DNA of 64,000 nucleotides from QHXN01 sp032162705 (GTDB lineage Bacteria; Acidobacteriota; Blastocatellia; Pyrinomonadales; Pyrinomonadaceae): the NCBI GenBank assembly GCA_032162705.1, contig JAVRON010000088.1, positions 1-64,000 of the forward strand. The letters are read 5' to 3'. The position numbers and the translations under genes were made by a program. Position 1 is the first letter of the stretch. Every line of letters begins with the position of its first letter. The notes beneath the pieces were generated by a model that did not search any database, was not told the origin of the DNA, and worked only from the letters and a program-made list of their open reading frames with translations. Below, in pieces: positions 37,707-46,875 of the stretch.

Positions 37707-40661
37707 ATGATTAGTGTCACGATTGACGGCGCGGTACATGCAGCGCATGCGGGCGAGCAGTTGATAGATGTCATCAACCGTGGACGCAGCAAACTTCCGC
37801 AGGTCTGTTATCACCCGCAGCTCGGGCCGATCCAGACCTGCGATACCTGTCTGGTCGAGATTGACGGTCAACTGTTGCGGGCCTGTGCGACTGCTGTTTC
37901 AGACGGACTCGTCGTTGAGACGAAATCTGACGAAGCCGAAGCTGCGCGGACAGAAGCATTCGACCGTATTCTCGGCAATCACTTGCTCTACTGCACGGTC
38001 TGTGACAACAACAACGGTAACTGCACGGTTCACAACACGACGAAGCTCTTAGCCGTCGAACACCAGAACATCCCCTTTCGACAGAAGCCCTACGAAGAAG
38101 ACCATACGAATCCTTTCTATCGCTACGACCCACAGCAATGCATTCTCTGTGGCCGTTGCGTCGAAGCCTGCCAAAATCTGGAGGTGAACGAGACGCTTTC
38201 GATAAATTGGGAAGACCCTCATCCGCGCGTGCTGTGGGACGGCGGCTCCGCGATTGGCGAATCGAGCTGCGTTTCGTGCGGGCACTGCGTAACCGTCTGC
38301 CCGTGCAACGCGCTGATGGAAAAGTCGATGCTCGGTCATGCAGGATTTTTCACCGGTCTGCCGAAGCCGGTCTTAGACGGCATGATCGATGTCGTGAAAG
38401 GGATAGAGCCTGAGACCGGCTACGGCACGATCATGCGCGTGTCGGAAGCGGAAGAGGCGATGCGCGAGTCGCGCATTCGCCGAACCAAGACGGTCTGCAC
38501 TTACTGCGGAGTCGGCTGTAGCTTCGATGTCTGGACGAAGGATAGACACATCCTCAAGGTCGAGCCTCTGGACGGGCCCGCCAACGGAGTCTCAACCTGC
38601 GTCAAAGGTAAGTTTGCCTGGGATCACATCAACAGCACTGACAGACTAACGAAACCGCTCATTCGGGAGGGAGACAGATTCCGCGAGGCCAGTTGGGAAG
38701 AAGCCCTTGAACTCGTGGCCCGGCGACTGACCGAGATCAAAGCCAAGAATGGCCCGGACTCGATAGGACTAATCTCGTCGTCGAAATGCACGAATGAAGA
38801 AAGCTATCTGATGCAGAAGCTGGCGCGGGCTGTCGTCGGTACAAACAACATCGACAACTGTTCGCGCTACTGCCAGGCGCCGGCAACAGCCGGTCTGTTC
38901 CGAACCGTCGGTTATGGCGGAGACTCAGGCTCGATCACAGACATAGCGCAGGCAGACCTTGTGCTCATCGTCGGCAGTAACACCGCGGAAAGCCATCCGG
39001 TGATTGCGACCCGCGTGAAGCGGGCGCACAAGCTGCACGGTCAGAAGCTAATCGTCTCGGACTTGCGCGAGCATGAGATGGCGCGCCGCGCCGATATTTT
39101 TCTGCACCCAAGACCCGGAACCGATCTCATCTGGCTCTCGGCGGTCAGCCGCTACCTCATCGATAACGGACTCTCTAAAACCGCTTTCATTAACGAATGG
39201 GTGAATGGCTTTGACGACTATCGCAAGAGCCTTGAGCCTTTCACGTTGGAATTTGCCGCCGAACGATGTGGCCTGTCGATTGAAATATTGAAAACGGTGG
39301 CTCACATGGTCGCCGAGGCTGAGCGCGTCTGCATTTTGTGGGCGATGGGCGTCACACAACATAGTCAGGGTTCTGACACATCAACGGCGATCTCGAACCT
39401 GCTGCTCGTCACAGGCAACTACATGCGTCCCGGAACCGGCTCATACCCTTTGCGCGGCCACAACAATGTGCAGGGAGCGAGCGACAACGGCTCTATGCCG
39501 AACAATCTTCCGGGTTACCAATCCGTTGATGACGCGGAAGTGCGCTCGCGCTTCGAGGCGGCCTGGAAAGTGATGCTGCCGTCAACCAGGGGACTCGACA
39601 ATCACCAGATGGTGGACGCGATTGAAGAGGGCAAGCTCAAGGCGATGTACGTCATCGGCGAGGAGATGAGCATTGTTGACTCGAACGCGAACTATGTGAG
39701 CGATGCGTTTTCAAAGCTTGAGTTCTTCGTCATACAGGAAGTCTTTTTCGGCGTCACTTGCCAGTATGCAGACGTAGTTTTGCCCGCGGCTCCGAGTCTG
39801 GAAAAGGAAGGCACTTTTACCAGCACCGAACGCAGAATCCAGAGGCTTTACGAAGTGTTCGAGCCGCTCGAAGAAAGCCGTCCCGACTGGCAGATCATCC
39901 GTGATGTTGCCAACCATCTCGGCGCTGATTGGAGCTACCAGCACCCTTCGGAAATCATGGCGGAGATCGCAAGGCTTACTCCGCTGTTCGCGGGAGTGAG
40001 CTATGAAAGGCTCGAAGGGTACAAGTCGCTGCAATGGCCTGTTGCCGCCGACGGCAGCGACCAACCTTTGCTCTACACAAAAGAGTTTTTCTTCCCCGAC
40101 GGAAAGGCAAGGCTGTTTCCATTGCAGTGGCGGGAAGCGCCGGAGCAACCCGATGCCGAGTTTGACCTGCACCTGAACAACGGACGCCTGCTTGAACATT
40201 TTCACGAAGGCAACCTGACTTATCGAACCGAAGGAATTCGCGAGAAAACACCCGACACGTTTGTCGAAGTCTCGCCGGAGCTTGCCGCGGAGCGCGGAGT
40301 TCAAAACGGAACGTGGGTGCAGCTCACTTCGCGTTACGGAAGAGTCCGCGTGCGCGCTCTGGTGACCGACCGGGTTCACGGCAAAGAACTCTACATGCCT
40401 ATGAACTCGGTCCAGTCGCCGGTCAATCTGTTAACGAGCAGCCATACCGATCCCGTGACTCATACCCCGGCATACAAAGAGACTTCAGTGAAGATGACGG
40501 TGTTGCCGGAGATGGGCGAAAACCCTTTGCCTCGGAGCAATTCGCGCTGGGGTCATCCGACGCCGCGGCGTGGGGTGGAGGTAGAACGCAAGTGGCAGCG
40601 TGCAGACTATCGCCCGCCGGGGTCTCGGCTCGTGCAGATTCAGCCGAGGCAGGCGAGATAG
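37707..40661 (+). CDS. fdhA: Formate dehydrogenase alpha subunit (molybdopterin, YrhE-like)
   Basis: 984 residues. N-terminus: a [2Fe-2S] ferredoxin domain (CYHPQLGPIQTCDTCLVEID), then a Cys/His segment (CTVCDNNNGNC) and two [4Fe-4S] motifs (CILCGRCVEACQ, CVSCGHCVTVCP). Next comes the [4Fe-4S]-bearing start of the molybdopterin fold (CTYCGVGCSFDVW). The active-site region NCSRYCQAPATAGL carries a Cys at residue 389 where related enzymes have Cys or selenocysteine, so this is a non-Sec enzyme. The bis-MGD binding C-terminal domain is complete (DLHLNNGRLLEHFHEG). It oxidises formate to CO2 in the cytoplasm and has no Tat signal. The layout fits the Bacillus YrhE/YjgC type, which occurs with a DUF1641 protein, found here next door. 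Confidence 0.92.
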   Translation: MISVTIDGAVHAAHAGEQLIDVINRGRSKLPQVCYHPQLGPIQTCDTCLVEIDGQLLRACATAVSDGLVVETKSDEAEAARTEAFDRILGNHLLYCTVCDNNNGNCTVHNTTKLLAVEHQNIPFRQKPYEEDHTNPFYRYDPQQCILCGRCVEACQNLEVNETLSINWEDPHPRVLWDGGSAIGESSCVSCGHCVTVCPCNALMEKSMLGHAGFFTGLPKPVLDGMIDVVKGIEPETGYGTIMRVSEAEEAMRESRIRRTKTVCTYCGVGCSFDVWTKDRHILKVEPLDGPANGVSTCVKGKFAWDHINSTDRLTKPLIREGDRFREASWEEALELVARRLTEIKAKNGPDSIGLISSSKCTNEESYLMQKLARAVVGTNNIDNCSRYCQAPATAGLFRTVGYGGDSGSITDIAQADLVLIVGSNTAESHPVIATRVKRAHKLHGQKLIVSDLREHEMARRADIFLHPRPGTDLIWLSAVSRYLIDNGLSKTAFINEWVNGFDDYRKSLEPFTLEFAAERCGLSIEILKTVAHMVAEAERVCILWAMGVTQHSQGSDTSTAISNLLLVTGNYMRPGTGSYPLRGHNNVQGASDNGSMPNNLPGYQSVDDAEVRSRFEAAWKVMLPSTRGLDNHQMVDAIEEGKLKAMYVIGEEMSIVDSNANYVSDAFSKLEFFVIQEVFFGVTCQYADVVLPAAPSLEKEGTFTSTERRIQRLYEVFEPLEESRPDWQIIRDVANHLGADWSYQHPSEIMAEIARLTPLFAGVSYERLEGYKSLQWPVAADGSDQPLLYTKEFFFPDGKARLFPLQWREAPEQPDAEFDLHLNNGRLLEHFHEGNLTYRTEGIREKTPDTFVEVSPELAAERGVQNGTWVQLTSRYGRVRVRALVTDRVHGKELYMPMNSVQSPVNLLTSSHTDPVTHTPAYKETSVKMTVLPEMGENPLPRSNSRWGHPTPRRGVEVERKWQRADYRPPGSRLVQIQPRQAR

Positions 40662-40678
40662 GGAAGGAGAAGAGAAAG

Positions 40679-41155
40679 ATGGCTCGACCTATTTCTTTAG
40701 AGTTACCGCCACGCGATCCGCAACGGGAACTCAACTCGCGACTTCAGCAAGCGCCAATGGAGCACGCCGAAGCCGTGCTGGCTGCTTACGAGGTCTTGCA
40801 GGGCCTGCACGATAGTGGCGTGCTCGAACTGCTGCGCGGCGCGCTGGGAGGAGGCGAGAAGATACTTGAGCAGGTCGTCGCCGTGGGAAGCGGCCCGGAG
40901 TCCATTCGTGCGACTCGTAACCTGCTCTTGCTTGTCACAACGCTCGGAGAGATCGAGCCTGCCTTGCTCAGCGATCTTACACGGGCGATCCCCAAGGCTT
41001 TGGTTCAGGCCAACGCCGAAGAAGCAAAACCGCCCGGTCTAATAAAACTGATGAGCACGTTCTGGAATAAGGATTTTCGCCGCGGGTTGGCTGCCTTCAA
41101 CGATCTGCTGGTGTTGTTCGGGAGAAACCTGAGGGAAAAGAATCTACCGCATTAG
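40679..41155 (+). CDS. DUF1641 (YrhD-like) formate dehydrogenase companion
   Basis: 158 residues from ATG 40679, preceded by GGAAGGAGA and 17 bp after the fdhA stop; the longer frame overlapping fdhA is rejected. The conserved core (LQGLHDSGVLELLRGALGGG and GLIKLMSTFWNKDFRRGL) fits DUF1641. These proteins accompany YrhE-type formate dehydrogenases in Bacillus and others. The biochemical role is not established; it probably acts as a subunit or assembly partner. Confidence 0.85.
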   Translation: MARPISLELPPRDPQRELNSRLQQAPMEHAEAVLAAYEVLQGLHDSGVLELLRGALGGGEKILEQVVAVGSGPESIRATRNLLLLVTTLGEIEPALLSDLTRAIPKALVQANAEEAKPPGLIKLMSTFWNKDFRRGLAAFNDLLVLFGRNLREKNLPH

Positions 41156-41169
41156 TCAAAGGAGAATTT

Positions 41170-42441
41170 ATGCGAACCATTAATCGGTGGGTCATTGCCG
41201 CGGCTGGAGTATTGATGCAGGTTGCACTGGGCGCAGTGTACGCATGGAGCGTGTTCCGTGCCCCGCTCGTCAAGCAATTCGGCTGGAGCATATCCGAAGT
41301 AACGTTGACGTTTACCATCAGCATTTTCGTGCTGGGGCTAGCGGCCTTCTTCGGCGGCCTCTGGCTGAACCGCAAGGGGCCGCGCGTCGTCGCTCTGACC
41401 GGAGGCATACTGTATGGACTCGGAGTATTTCTGGCGAGCTTCTCCGCTAACAAACTGTGGTGGCTATACCTCAGTTATGGATTGATCGGCGGGATTGGTC
41501 TGGGGCTTTCTTATATTGTTCCGGTGGCGGTTCTGGTGAAGTGGTTTCCTGATCGCAGAGGACTCATCACCGGCGTTGCCGTTGGTGGTTTCGGGGCTGG
41601 CGCTCTGATTACGGCCCCTGTCGCGACGCGACTCATTCAGAGCGTTGGCGTCTTGAACACCTTCGCCTATCTGGGCGTCGCATATCTGATCGTGACCGTG
41701 GCCGCCAGCCTGTTTATGCGGAATCCGCCCGAAGGTTGGCGACCCGAGGGCTGGACGCCGACTGCTTCGCAAACTGCGCAACGCAGCCGAAGCGATTACA
41801 CGCTTGGGCAAGCGCTCAAGACCTGGCAATGGTATGCGCTCTGGCTGCTTCTGTTCCTGAATACGTTCGCGGGCATTTCAATCATCTCGCAGGAAGCGCC
41901 GATCTTTCAGGAGCTTGTCGGCGTGAGCGCGGTCGTGGCGGCGAGCATGGTGGGAATCGCGAGCATTGGTAACGCCTTCGGGCGAGTCTTCTGGGCGTGG
42001 GTTTCCGACTTGATAACGAGGCGGGCAACGTTCTTCGTAATGTTCGTCGTTCAAGTTCTACTCTTCTGGTTTCTTCCGAGCGTCAACGCCATCTGGTTGA
42101 TGACGATTGTTACCTTCGTCGTGCTCATGTGTTATGGCGGCGGCTTCGGAACCATGCCTGCGTTTGCGGCGGACTATTTCGGCTCGAAGAATGTCGGGCC
42201 GATCTACGGCCTGATGCTGACGGCCTGGGGCTGTGCCAGCGCGGTCGGGCCGCTGCTGATCGCCTACATGCGACAGACGACCGGCTCTTATCACGGTGCG
42301 CTTCATGTGATCGCGGGTGTGATGGCAGTTTCGGCTCTGGTTCCAGTCCTCGTGTCGCGTCCCATCAGTGGCGTCGCTGGCTTGCGGGGTCGAACTGAGC
42401 GGCTCGGGACAGACCCGGCCTCTCCGCTCCGGCAGCATTAG
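41170..42441 (+). CDS. MFS transporter, OFA (oxalate/formate antiporter) family
   Basis: 423 residues with 12 predicted membrane helices and the OFA-type start (RWVIAAAGVLMQVALGAVYA, WSVFRAPLVKQFGWS). ATG 41170 follows AAAGGAGAATTT. It lies 14 bp after the DUF1641 gene in the fdh operon, so formate or a related carboxylate is a reasonable substrate. Related family members carry oxalate, formate, lactate or pyruvate, so the assignment rests on context. Confidence 0.88.
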   Translation: MRTINRWVIAAAGVLMQVALGAVYAWSVFRAPLVKQFGWSISEVTLTFTISIFVLGLAAFFGGLWLNRKGPRVVALTGGILYGLGVFLASFSANKLWWLYLSYGLIGGIGLGLSYIVPVAVLVKWFPDRRGLITGVAVGGFGAGALITAPVATRLIQSVGVLNTFAYLGVAYLIVTVAASLFMRNPPEGWRPEGWTPTASQTAQRSRSDYTLGQALKTWQWYALWLLLFLNTFAGISIISQEAPIFQELVGVSAVVAASMVGIASIGNAFGRVFWAWVSDLITRRATFFVMFVVQVLLFWFLPSVNAIWLMTIVTFVVLMCYGGGFGTMPAFAADYFGSKNVGPIYGLMLTAWGCASAVGPLLIAYMRQTTGSYHGALHVIAGVMAVSALVPVLVSRPISGVAGLRGRTERLGTDPASPLRQH

Positions 42442-42498
42442 AGTGCGATTGTTGGCAGCCACACTGGTGATGAAAGTGAATTCATCGGAGAGTGCATC

Positions 42499-42975
42499 GT
42501 GAAATCCATCCTTTCCTGGTCGTTGAATAGAATTATCGTACTGGCTCTGCTGGGCGGGCTTGCCTCGCTCATGATCGACATCCGGTGGGAGCATCGAGTG
42601 GAGCTTGCGCGCCAGTGGGAGACATGGATTCCGCTCGTCTATATAGGACTGATGCTGGTGGCAGGCTTCGTCGGTCTTTACCGTTGGGATAGCTGGGGAC
42701 GCAGGGTTTTGCAGGTGGGCTTTTCTCTCTGCTTGATCGTAGGCGCGCTCGGAACATGGTTTCATAGCCAGAAGGACCCGGTCGGTAACTTTCGGCGGGT
42801 GTTGACAGCGTGGACGGTACCGCTCGGCACCAACGGGGGAGTCAAGATTGGGACTACTCCTCCTGAGATGGCGCCGCTCGCCTTCATCGGACTAGGGCTA
42901 ATGGGTCTTCTTGCCTGCTCAAGGCGTTTTCGGTGCGAGGGCGATTCGTCAAACCTCAAAGACATAGCAGGCTAA
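42499..42975 (+). CDS. Small integral membrane protein, 158 aa
   Basis: GTG start with CGGAG nine bases upstream. Four hydrophobic segments are seen (IIVLALLGGLASLMI; IPLVYIGLMLVAGFVGLY; VLQVGFSLCLIVGALGTWF; MAPLAFIGLGLMGLLAC). No family is recognised. It follows the transporter by 57 bp on the same strand and precedes the VIT-type transporter. Confidence 0.7.
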   Translation: MKSILSWSLNRIIVLALLGGLASLMIDIRWEHRVELARQWETWIPLVYIGLMLVAGFVGLYRWDSWGRRVLQVGFSLCLIVGALGTWFHSQKDPVGNFRRVLTAWTVPLGTNGGVKIGTTPPEMAPLAFIGLGLMGLLACSRRFRCEGDSSNLKDIAG

Positions 42976-43022
42976 CCATTCGCGCAAGTGAGACCTGCCA
43001 CGGATAGATGGGAGGAAGCTTT

Positions 43023-43811
43023 ATGATAGAAGCGAAACTTTTAGAGATGAAGCAGAAGACCACAACTCGCCTCGGACGCGCGGTGCGTGCTGCCGTCGGC
43101 GGCGAACGTGTGAATCCGATGATCGGCAAGGAAAAGCACAGCACGAACAACTCTCTCAGAGATGTGATCCTCGGCGGACAGGACGGCCTCGTCAACATGC
43201 TTGGCATCGCGCTGGGTGTGGTCGCAGCCGGCGGCTCCACTCACGTTCTGCTCGTAACCGGGTTGGCGGCGTCAATCACGGAATCAATTTCAATGGGGGC
43301 CGTTGCGTACACGTCTTTCGGTTCGGATCGCGACTTCTATTTGGCCGAGAGAGCGCGCGAGCAAAATGAGATCGAAGCGAAGCCTGATGACGAGCGCGAG
43401 GAGATTAGAGAGATTTATGCCGCCAAGGGCTTCAAGGGACAGCTTCTCGAAGATGTTGTTTCCACGATCACGTCCAATCGTGAGACCTGGGTGAGTACGA
43501 TGATGAATGAGGAGCTGCATCTACAGCCGGTTGAACAGCAGAGCCTGCTACGCAGCGCCGTGATTGTCACAGTCGCAACGCTCATCGGTCACCTGATACC
43601 AATCGTTCCGTTCATGGTCGCCGCACGCACGCAGGCTATTGTTGTGGCGATAGCGCTCAGCGCAGTGACGCTCTTCGCCGTGGGTGTTTATTCCGCGAAG
43701 ACTCTGGTCGGAGACTGGCGTAAGAGCGGCATCCAAATGGTAGCCATCGGCCTCGGCGCGGCGGCGGTCGGCTTTTTAATAGGTCGCTTGTTCCACACAG
43801 TTGGCGGTTGA
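43023..43811 (+). CDS. VIT1/CCC1-family iron/manganese transporter
   Basis: 262 residues from ATG 43023, seven bases after GGGAGGAAG; an ATG five codons earlier lacks a site. The family core is clear: SLRDVILGGQDGLVNMLGIA in the first helix, GLAASITESISMGAVAYTS in the second, a charged cytoplasmic insertion rich in Glu (about residues 105-165, the metal-binding region of the family) and three C-terminal helices. It should move Fe(II) or Mn(II) out of the cytoplasm. It ends 92 bp from the convergent porin gene. Confidence 0.88.
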   Translation: MIEAKLLEMKQKTTTRLGRAVRAAVGGERVNPMIGKEKHSTNNSLRDVILGGQDGLVNMLGIALGVVAAGGSTHVLLVTGLAASITESISMGAVAYTSFGSDRDFYLAERAREQNEIEAKPDDEREEIREIYAAKGFKGQLLEDVVSTITSNRETWVSTMMNEELHLQPVEQQSLLRSAVIVTVATLIGHLIPIVPFMVAARTQAIVVAIALSAVTLFAVGVYSAKTLVGDWRKSGIQMVAIGLGAAAVGFLIGRLFHTVGG

Positions 43812-43903
43812 GTCGGTATCTTCATCCAGAAAGTCTAATGGGGCCGATTCAATGCAGCATCAGTTATAGTGTTTCCGTATTGCGTGCGCCCGGTGACTCA
43901 TCT

Positions 43904-45790
43904 CTAGAACGTGAAAACGGTGGCGAATTCCGAGCGCACATTGTGGCTCGTGTAGCTTGGAATCCCGCGAAACAGAGGCAGCCCACCGAAGTCGAACTCG
44001 GAACGATTGGCTGCGCGCGTCCGGTAGTATCCCTGCTCGAAAGCGAGCGTCACCCACGAGTTCAGTTTGTATTGAAGGTTTGCGGAAAAGAGATCGCTCC
44101 TGCCGCGAACCGGAGAGAATCGTCTCGCATCCCGCTGTAGCGCCTCGTCAAAACCGTAATAGAGATAGGCAGCCCACCCGGCATTACGTCCTTTCGGATC
44201 AGCGCTGAATAAACGCGAAAGCGGGAAGCCCAGTTGCACAAAGCCCCCTTGTCCGCGAACGGGGCGTTGCGGCGCGATGCTCGGCACTCCGTTCAAGAGG
44301 CCAAAGACGACAGTGGACGCCCCGTCAATCGAGGGAGCGCTCGCCGTCGAGATCAATCCGGTGGTGTCATTAAAATTCGATAAGAGTTGGCCGCCGAGGA
44401 AGAAGCGCAGATCAGAGCCGGAGTAGTATTTTCCCGAGAGCGTGACGAAACGTGTCGGCAGTTGGAGTTCTACGCTGTAGGCGTTGCTGTCGCTGCTGAC
44501 TTCCGCGCCGGCAGGGAATGCGGCTTTGAACTGTGCCGGAACATTCGCCGCGGTCACGATTGCAGTGCGCCGCGCATGTTCGAGGCTCACTATGAACTCG
44601 GCAGGTAGCACACCCGCCGCTCTGTCGAATTGCCATTGCAGTACAAACCTGCCCTGCAACCCCGGACGATTTGAATCTGCGCCCTGCCGTTCGCCGTAGC
44701 CTAACTGGTCGGCAACGTTGGCGGGTAGATCACCAAACGCCGGAAATACGAATGCGAATTCGGGAGCTATTTTCACAGAGCGCACGCCACCCACGTCGTA
44801 GCTGAACCCGAACCGCGTCTGCGGCACGCGCTGGTAAATAGCCCCGAAGCCGATGCCGCCAAAGTTCGTGTTCTCGATCATGTTGGGCAACGTCGAAGAA
44901 GCGAACGGCGACCAGTCCTGACCGAACAGGGCAAAGCCCGCGAGCTTTTCGTTGAAGCGCCGGTCGATGCGCACCCATGCGAGGCGCAAGCTGGGCTGGC
45001 TTGAACGAATAGACGAAATGTTTCGATTGTTCGCCCGTGTAAAATCACCTTCGAAATCAAACTCGAATCTGCCGGTCAGCACAGTCTTGGGAGCGGGGTC
45101 AAGCCATTCGAAATTAACGCCGAGCCTGAGCGCCCGCGCTTTCAGATGAAACTCCGGCGAGCCTGTTGGCCCGGTGTCAGCCGCGAGCAAAGGCAGAGGG
45201 AAATCATTGCCCAGAGGTGACGAAGAATCGTGGATCACGCTGGTCTTGAAATAGCCGTAGGGCTTGATTCTCGCTCCCGAGCCAAGTTTGAGGTCTGGAA
45301 TCAATCCCTCGCGCGTCTGTGGCTCTATCGGGAGGAGACGAACCGGTGCAACGGCAGCGATGACGGAGGGCGTCGTAGGGGGTTTTTGACTGCTCGCAGA
45401 CGGCGCGCGAGCCGTCGAGCCGTTCGAACCCGACGATACTGGGTTGACGTTAACAGCGTTCCCTCCAGTCGCTGGCGGAACTGCCGCGCCCGCCCGCAAC
45501 GCATCGAACTCGGCGGTCGAGATCAGCCCCTTGTTCTTCAATAAGAGCGCCAGCCGGTCACGTTGCGCTGCTGGAGTTCCAGCACTGAGGACGACTCCAG
45601 CCTCCTCTGTTGTCAGCAGACCCTTGCTGACTAAAAGACGCAGTAACGGGTCTTCTACGGGCGCATTAGCCGCGGTCGATTGTTCAGCGTTTCCCGTCGC
45701 GCTTTGCCCGAGCACGATGGTCTGTACAAGAGCGGCGTGCGCCGTCAGTAAGCCACAAATGAAAAGAATGCGGATGGACACAACTCTCAT
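43904..45790 (-). CDS. Outer-membrane porin-like beta-barrel
   Basis: 628 residues with a signal peptide (ILFICGLLTAHAALVQTIVL), a Pro/Ser-rich linker (residues 100-150) and a C-terminal barrel rich in alternating aromatic residues that ends in phenylalanine (EFATVFTF), the outer-membrane sorting signal. Two short helical repeats near the N-terminus (LLVSKGLLTTEEAGVVL and LLLKNKGLISTAEFDAL) resemble the repeats of OprO/OprP-like porins. The ATG overlaps the stop of the MobB-like gene by 4 bp (ATGA). The substrate is unknown. Confidence 0.82.
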   Translation of the reverse strand: MRVVSIRILFICGLLTAHAALVQTIVLGQSATGNAEQSTAANAPVEDPLLRLLVSKGLLTTEEAGVVLSAGTPAAQRDRLALLLKNKGLISTAEFDALRAGAAVPPATGGNAVNVNPVSSGSNGSTARAPSASSQKPPTTPSVIAAVAPVRLLPIEPQTREGLIPDLKLGSGARIKPYGYFKTSVIHDSSSPLGNDFPLPLLAADTGPTGSPEFHLKARALRLGVNFEWLDPAPKTVLTGRFEFDFEGDFTRANNRNISSIRSSQPSLRLAWVRIDRRFNEKLAGFALFGQDWSPFASSTLPNMIENTNFGGIGFGAIYQRVPQTRFGFSYDVGGVRSVKIAPEFAFVFPAFGDLPANVADQLGYGERQGADSNRPGLQGRFVLQWQFDRAAGVLPAEFIVSLEHARRTAIVTAANVPAQFKAAFPAGAEVSSDSNAYSVELQLPTRFVTLSGKYYSGSDLRFFLGGQLLSNFNDTTGLISTASAPSIDGASTVVFGLLNGVPSIAPQRPVRGQGGFVQLGFPLSRLFSADPKGRNAGWAAYLYYGFDEALQRDARRFSPVRGRSDLFSANLQYKLNSWVTLAFEQGYYRTRAANRSEFDFGGLPLFRGIPSYTSHNVRSEFATVFTF

Positions 45791-46452
45791 GAGTGCTCTC
45801 CTTGAAATCTTCCGGCGATAGAGACATGACCGTGAGCCGAATGCACCTGCTTGATGCGTTCTACGAGTATGCGTAAATCTCCGGGGGCGTAGGCCGGCAG
45901 GGAACGGTTCAGACCAACTCGACCGAATCTGGTATTGAGTAGCTCGACGCTTTCCTGCGGGCTAGTATCGTCTTGATTGAAGAGATAAGCTGCCGAGGCT
46001 TTTTGAAAGGCCCAACGAACCGAACCTTTGATCTTAGAATGCGCACCGCTCGTCACCAGTACGGTGAAGTCCACGTCGATGAATCGCAGAAAGCTGTTTC
46101 CTTCGATCAAGACTCCCGGCGCATGGACGCGTTCGAGCGCGAGCCTGATTCCGCGTTCGACCTGATCGTCCGTGACAATTACCCAGTGGACGTTGCGAGC
46201 GCCTGCGTCCCAGTATCGACCCGTGTCTTTGTCGTCGGCGTAAGTCTGTCGGAAACCAGACCGGACGAGCGGCTCACGGCCAAGCAGATGACTGACGCAG
46301 CATGCGTGCGGGTCTTTGCCGCAGGAGCGATAATGCCCGCGCGTCATCTTAATCGCCTCCCATCCCGGAAACTCTCGAAGCAACTCGCATAAGAGAGTTG
46401 TCTTGCCCACCTCTGATGAGACACCCGCAATAGCAACGGTGGTGAAACTCAT
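45787..46452 (-). CDS. MobB-like P-loop protein
   Basis: 221 residues; ATG 46452 follows GGAG. A Walker A motif GVSSEVGKTTL begins at residue 10. A Cys/His group (HYRSCGKDPHACCVSH) and VLIEGNSF follow, as in small P-loop proteins related to MobB, which help make the MGD form of the molybdenum cofactor. The nearby formate dehydrogenase needs bis-MGD, which fits. It is coupled to the porin gene. The match to MobB is partial, so treat it as a MobB-like NTPase. Confidence 0.6.
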   Translation of the reverse strand: MSFTTVAIAGVSSEVGKTTLLCELLREFPGWEAIKMTRGHYRSCGKDPHACCVSHLLGREPLVRSGFRQTYADDKDTGRYWDAGARNVHWVIVTDDQVERGIRLALERVHAPGVLIEGNSFLRFIDVDFTVLVTSGAHSKIKGSVRWAFQKASAAYLFNQDDTSPQESVELLNTRFGRVGLNRSLPAYAPGDLRILVERIKQVHSAHGHVSIAGRFQGEHS

Positions 46453-46875
46453 TGACGCTCCAGAATTATTCCGAATTGAGATGGGCGAAAGCCCGGCGCT
46501 TCCCGCGTCGATGAGCTTGCCGCCGAGGGCCTCCGGGAGTCGAACTCATAGCTTTCCCACGAGCCTCCCTCTTATCGCGCATGAAGCACTAGCTGTGCCG
46601 TGATGAACGAAGCGTTGAGACCTACCGAAGATCAAATAGAAAGCAGAACCGGCGGCATATCCCATCTGCTCGAACGTGACGATAAATAGCCAGATGGTGA
46701 GATATGGTCATTCGTTACCAACACCGATACCTTCACTTCCTTCTACAGTCGGCAATCTTGCGAAGCAACGCGCGTGTTTATCGCCTGGTTGATCGTGGCA
46801 AGACATTTGCAAATCAATGCCCCGGATTTCAGAGTTTGTCGGACGCGTCCGACATGCGGATGGATTGAGGGTGAA
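46453..46875. other. Divergent intergenic region with sigma-54 sites
   Basis: 423 bp between the MobB-like gene (minus) and the dehydrogenase (plus). It carries a strong sigma-54 site at 46796-46811 and a weaker one on the minus strand at 46585-46600 (CGGCACA-GCTA-GTGCT). A short hydrophobic frame on the minus strand around 46560-46700 (LTIWLFIVTFEQMGYAAGSA) may be the relic of a membrane-protein gene. Nothing else is supported. Confidence 0.45.
46796..46811 (+). promoter_or_regulatory. Sigma-54 promoter of the dehydrogenase gene
   Basis: TGGCAAG-ACAT-TTGCA matches all ten core positions, with GG and GC ten bases apart, 64 bp upstream of ATG 46876. Confidence 0.75.

Noticed and set aside
40313..40678. 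Extended N-terminus of the DUF1641 protein
   Set aside because: It is the out-of-frame shadow of the formate dehydrogenase C-terminus; ATG 40679 has a strong ribosome site.
46520..46560. T-arm-like sequence (GAGTTCGACTC on the minus strand) suggesting a tRNA
   Set aside because: The stem pairs over only three bases and no acceptor, D arm or anticodon arm can be folded around it.
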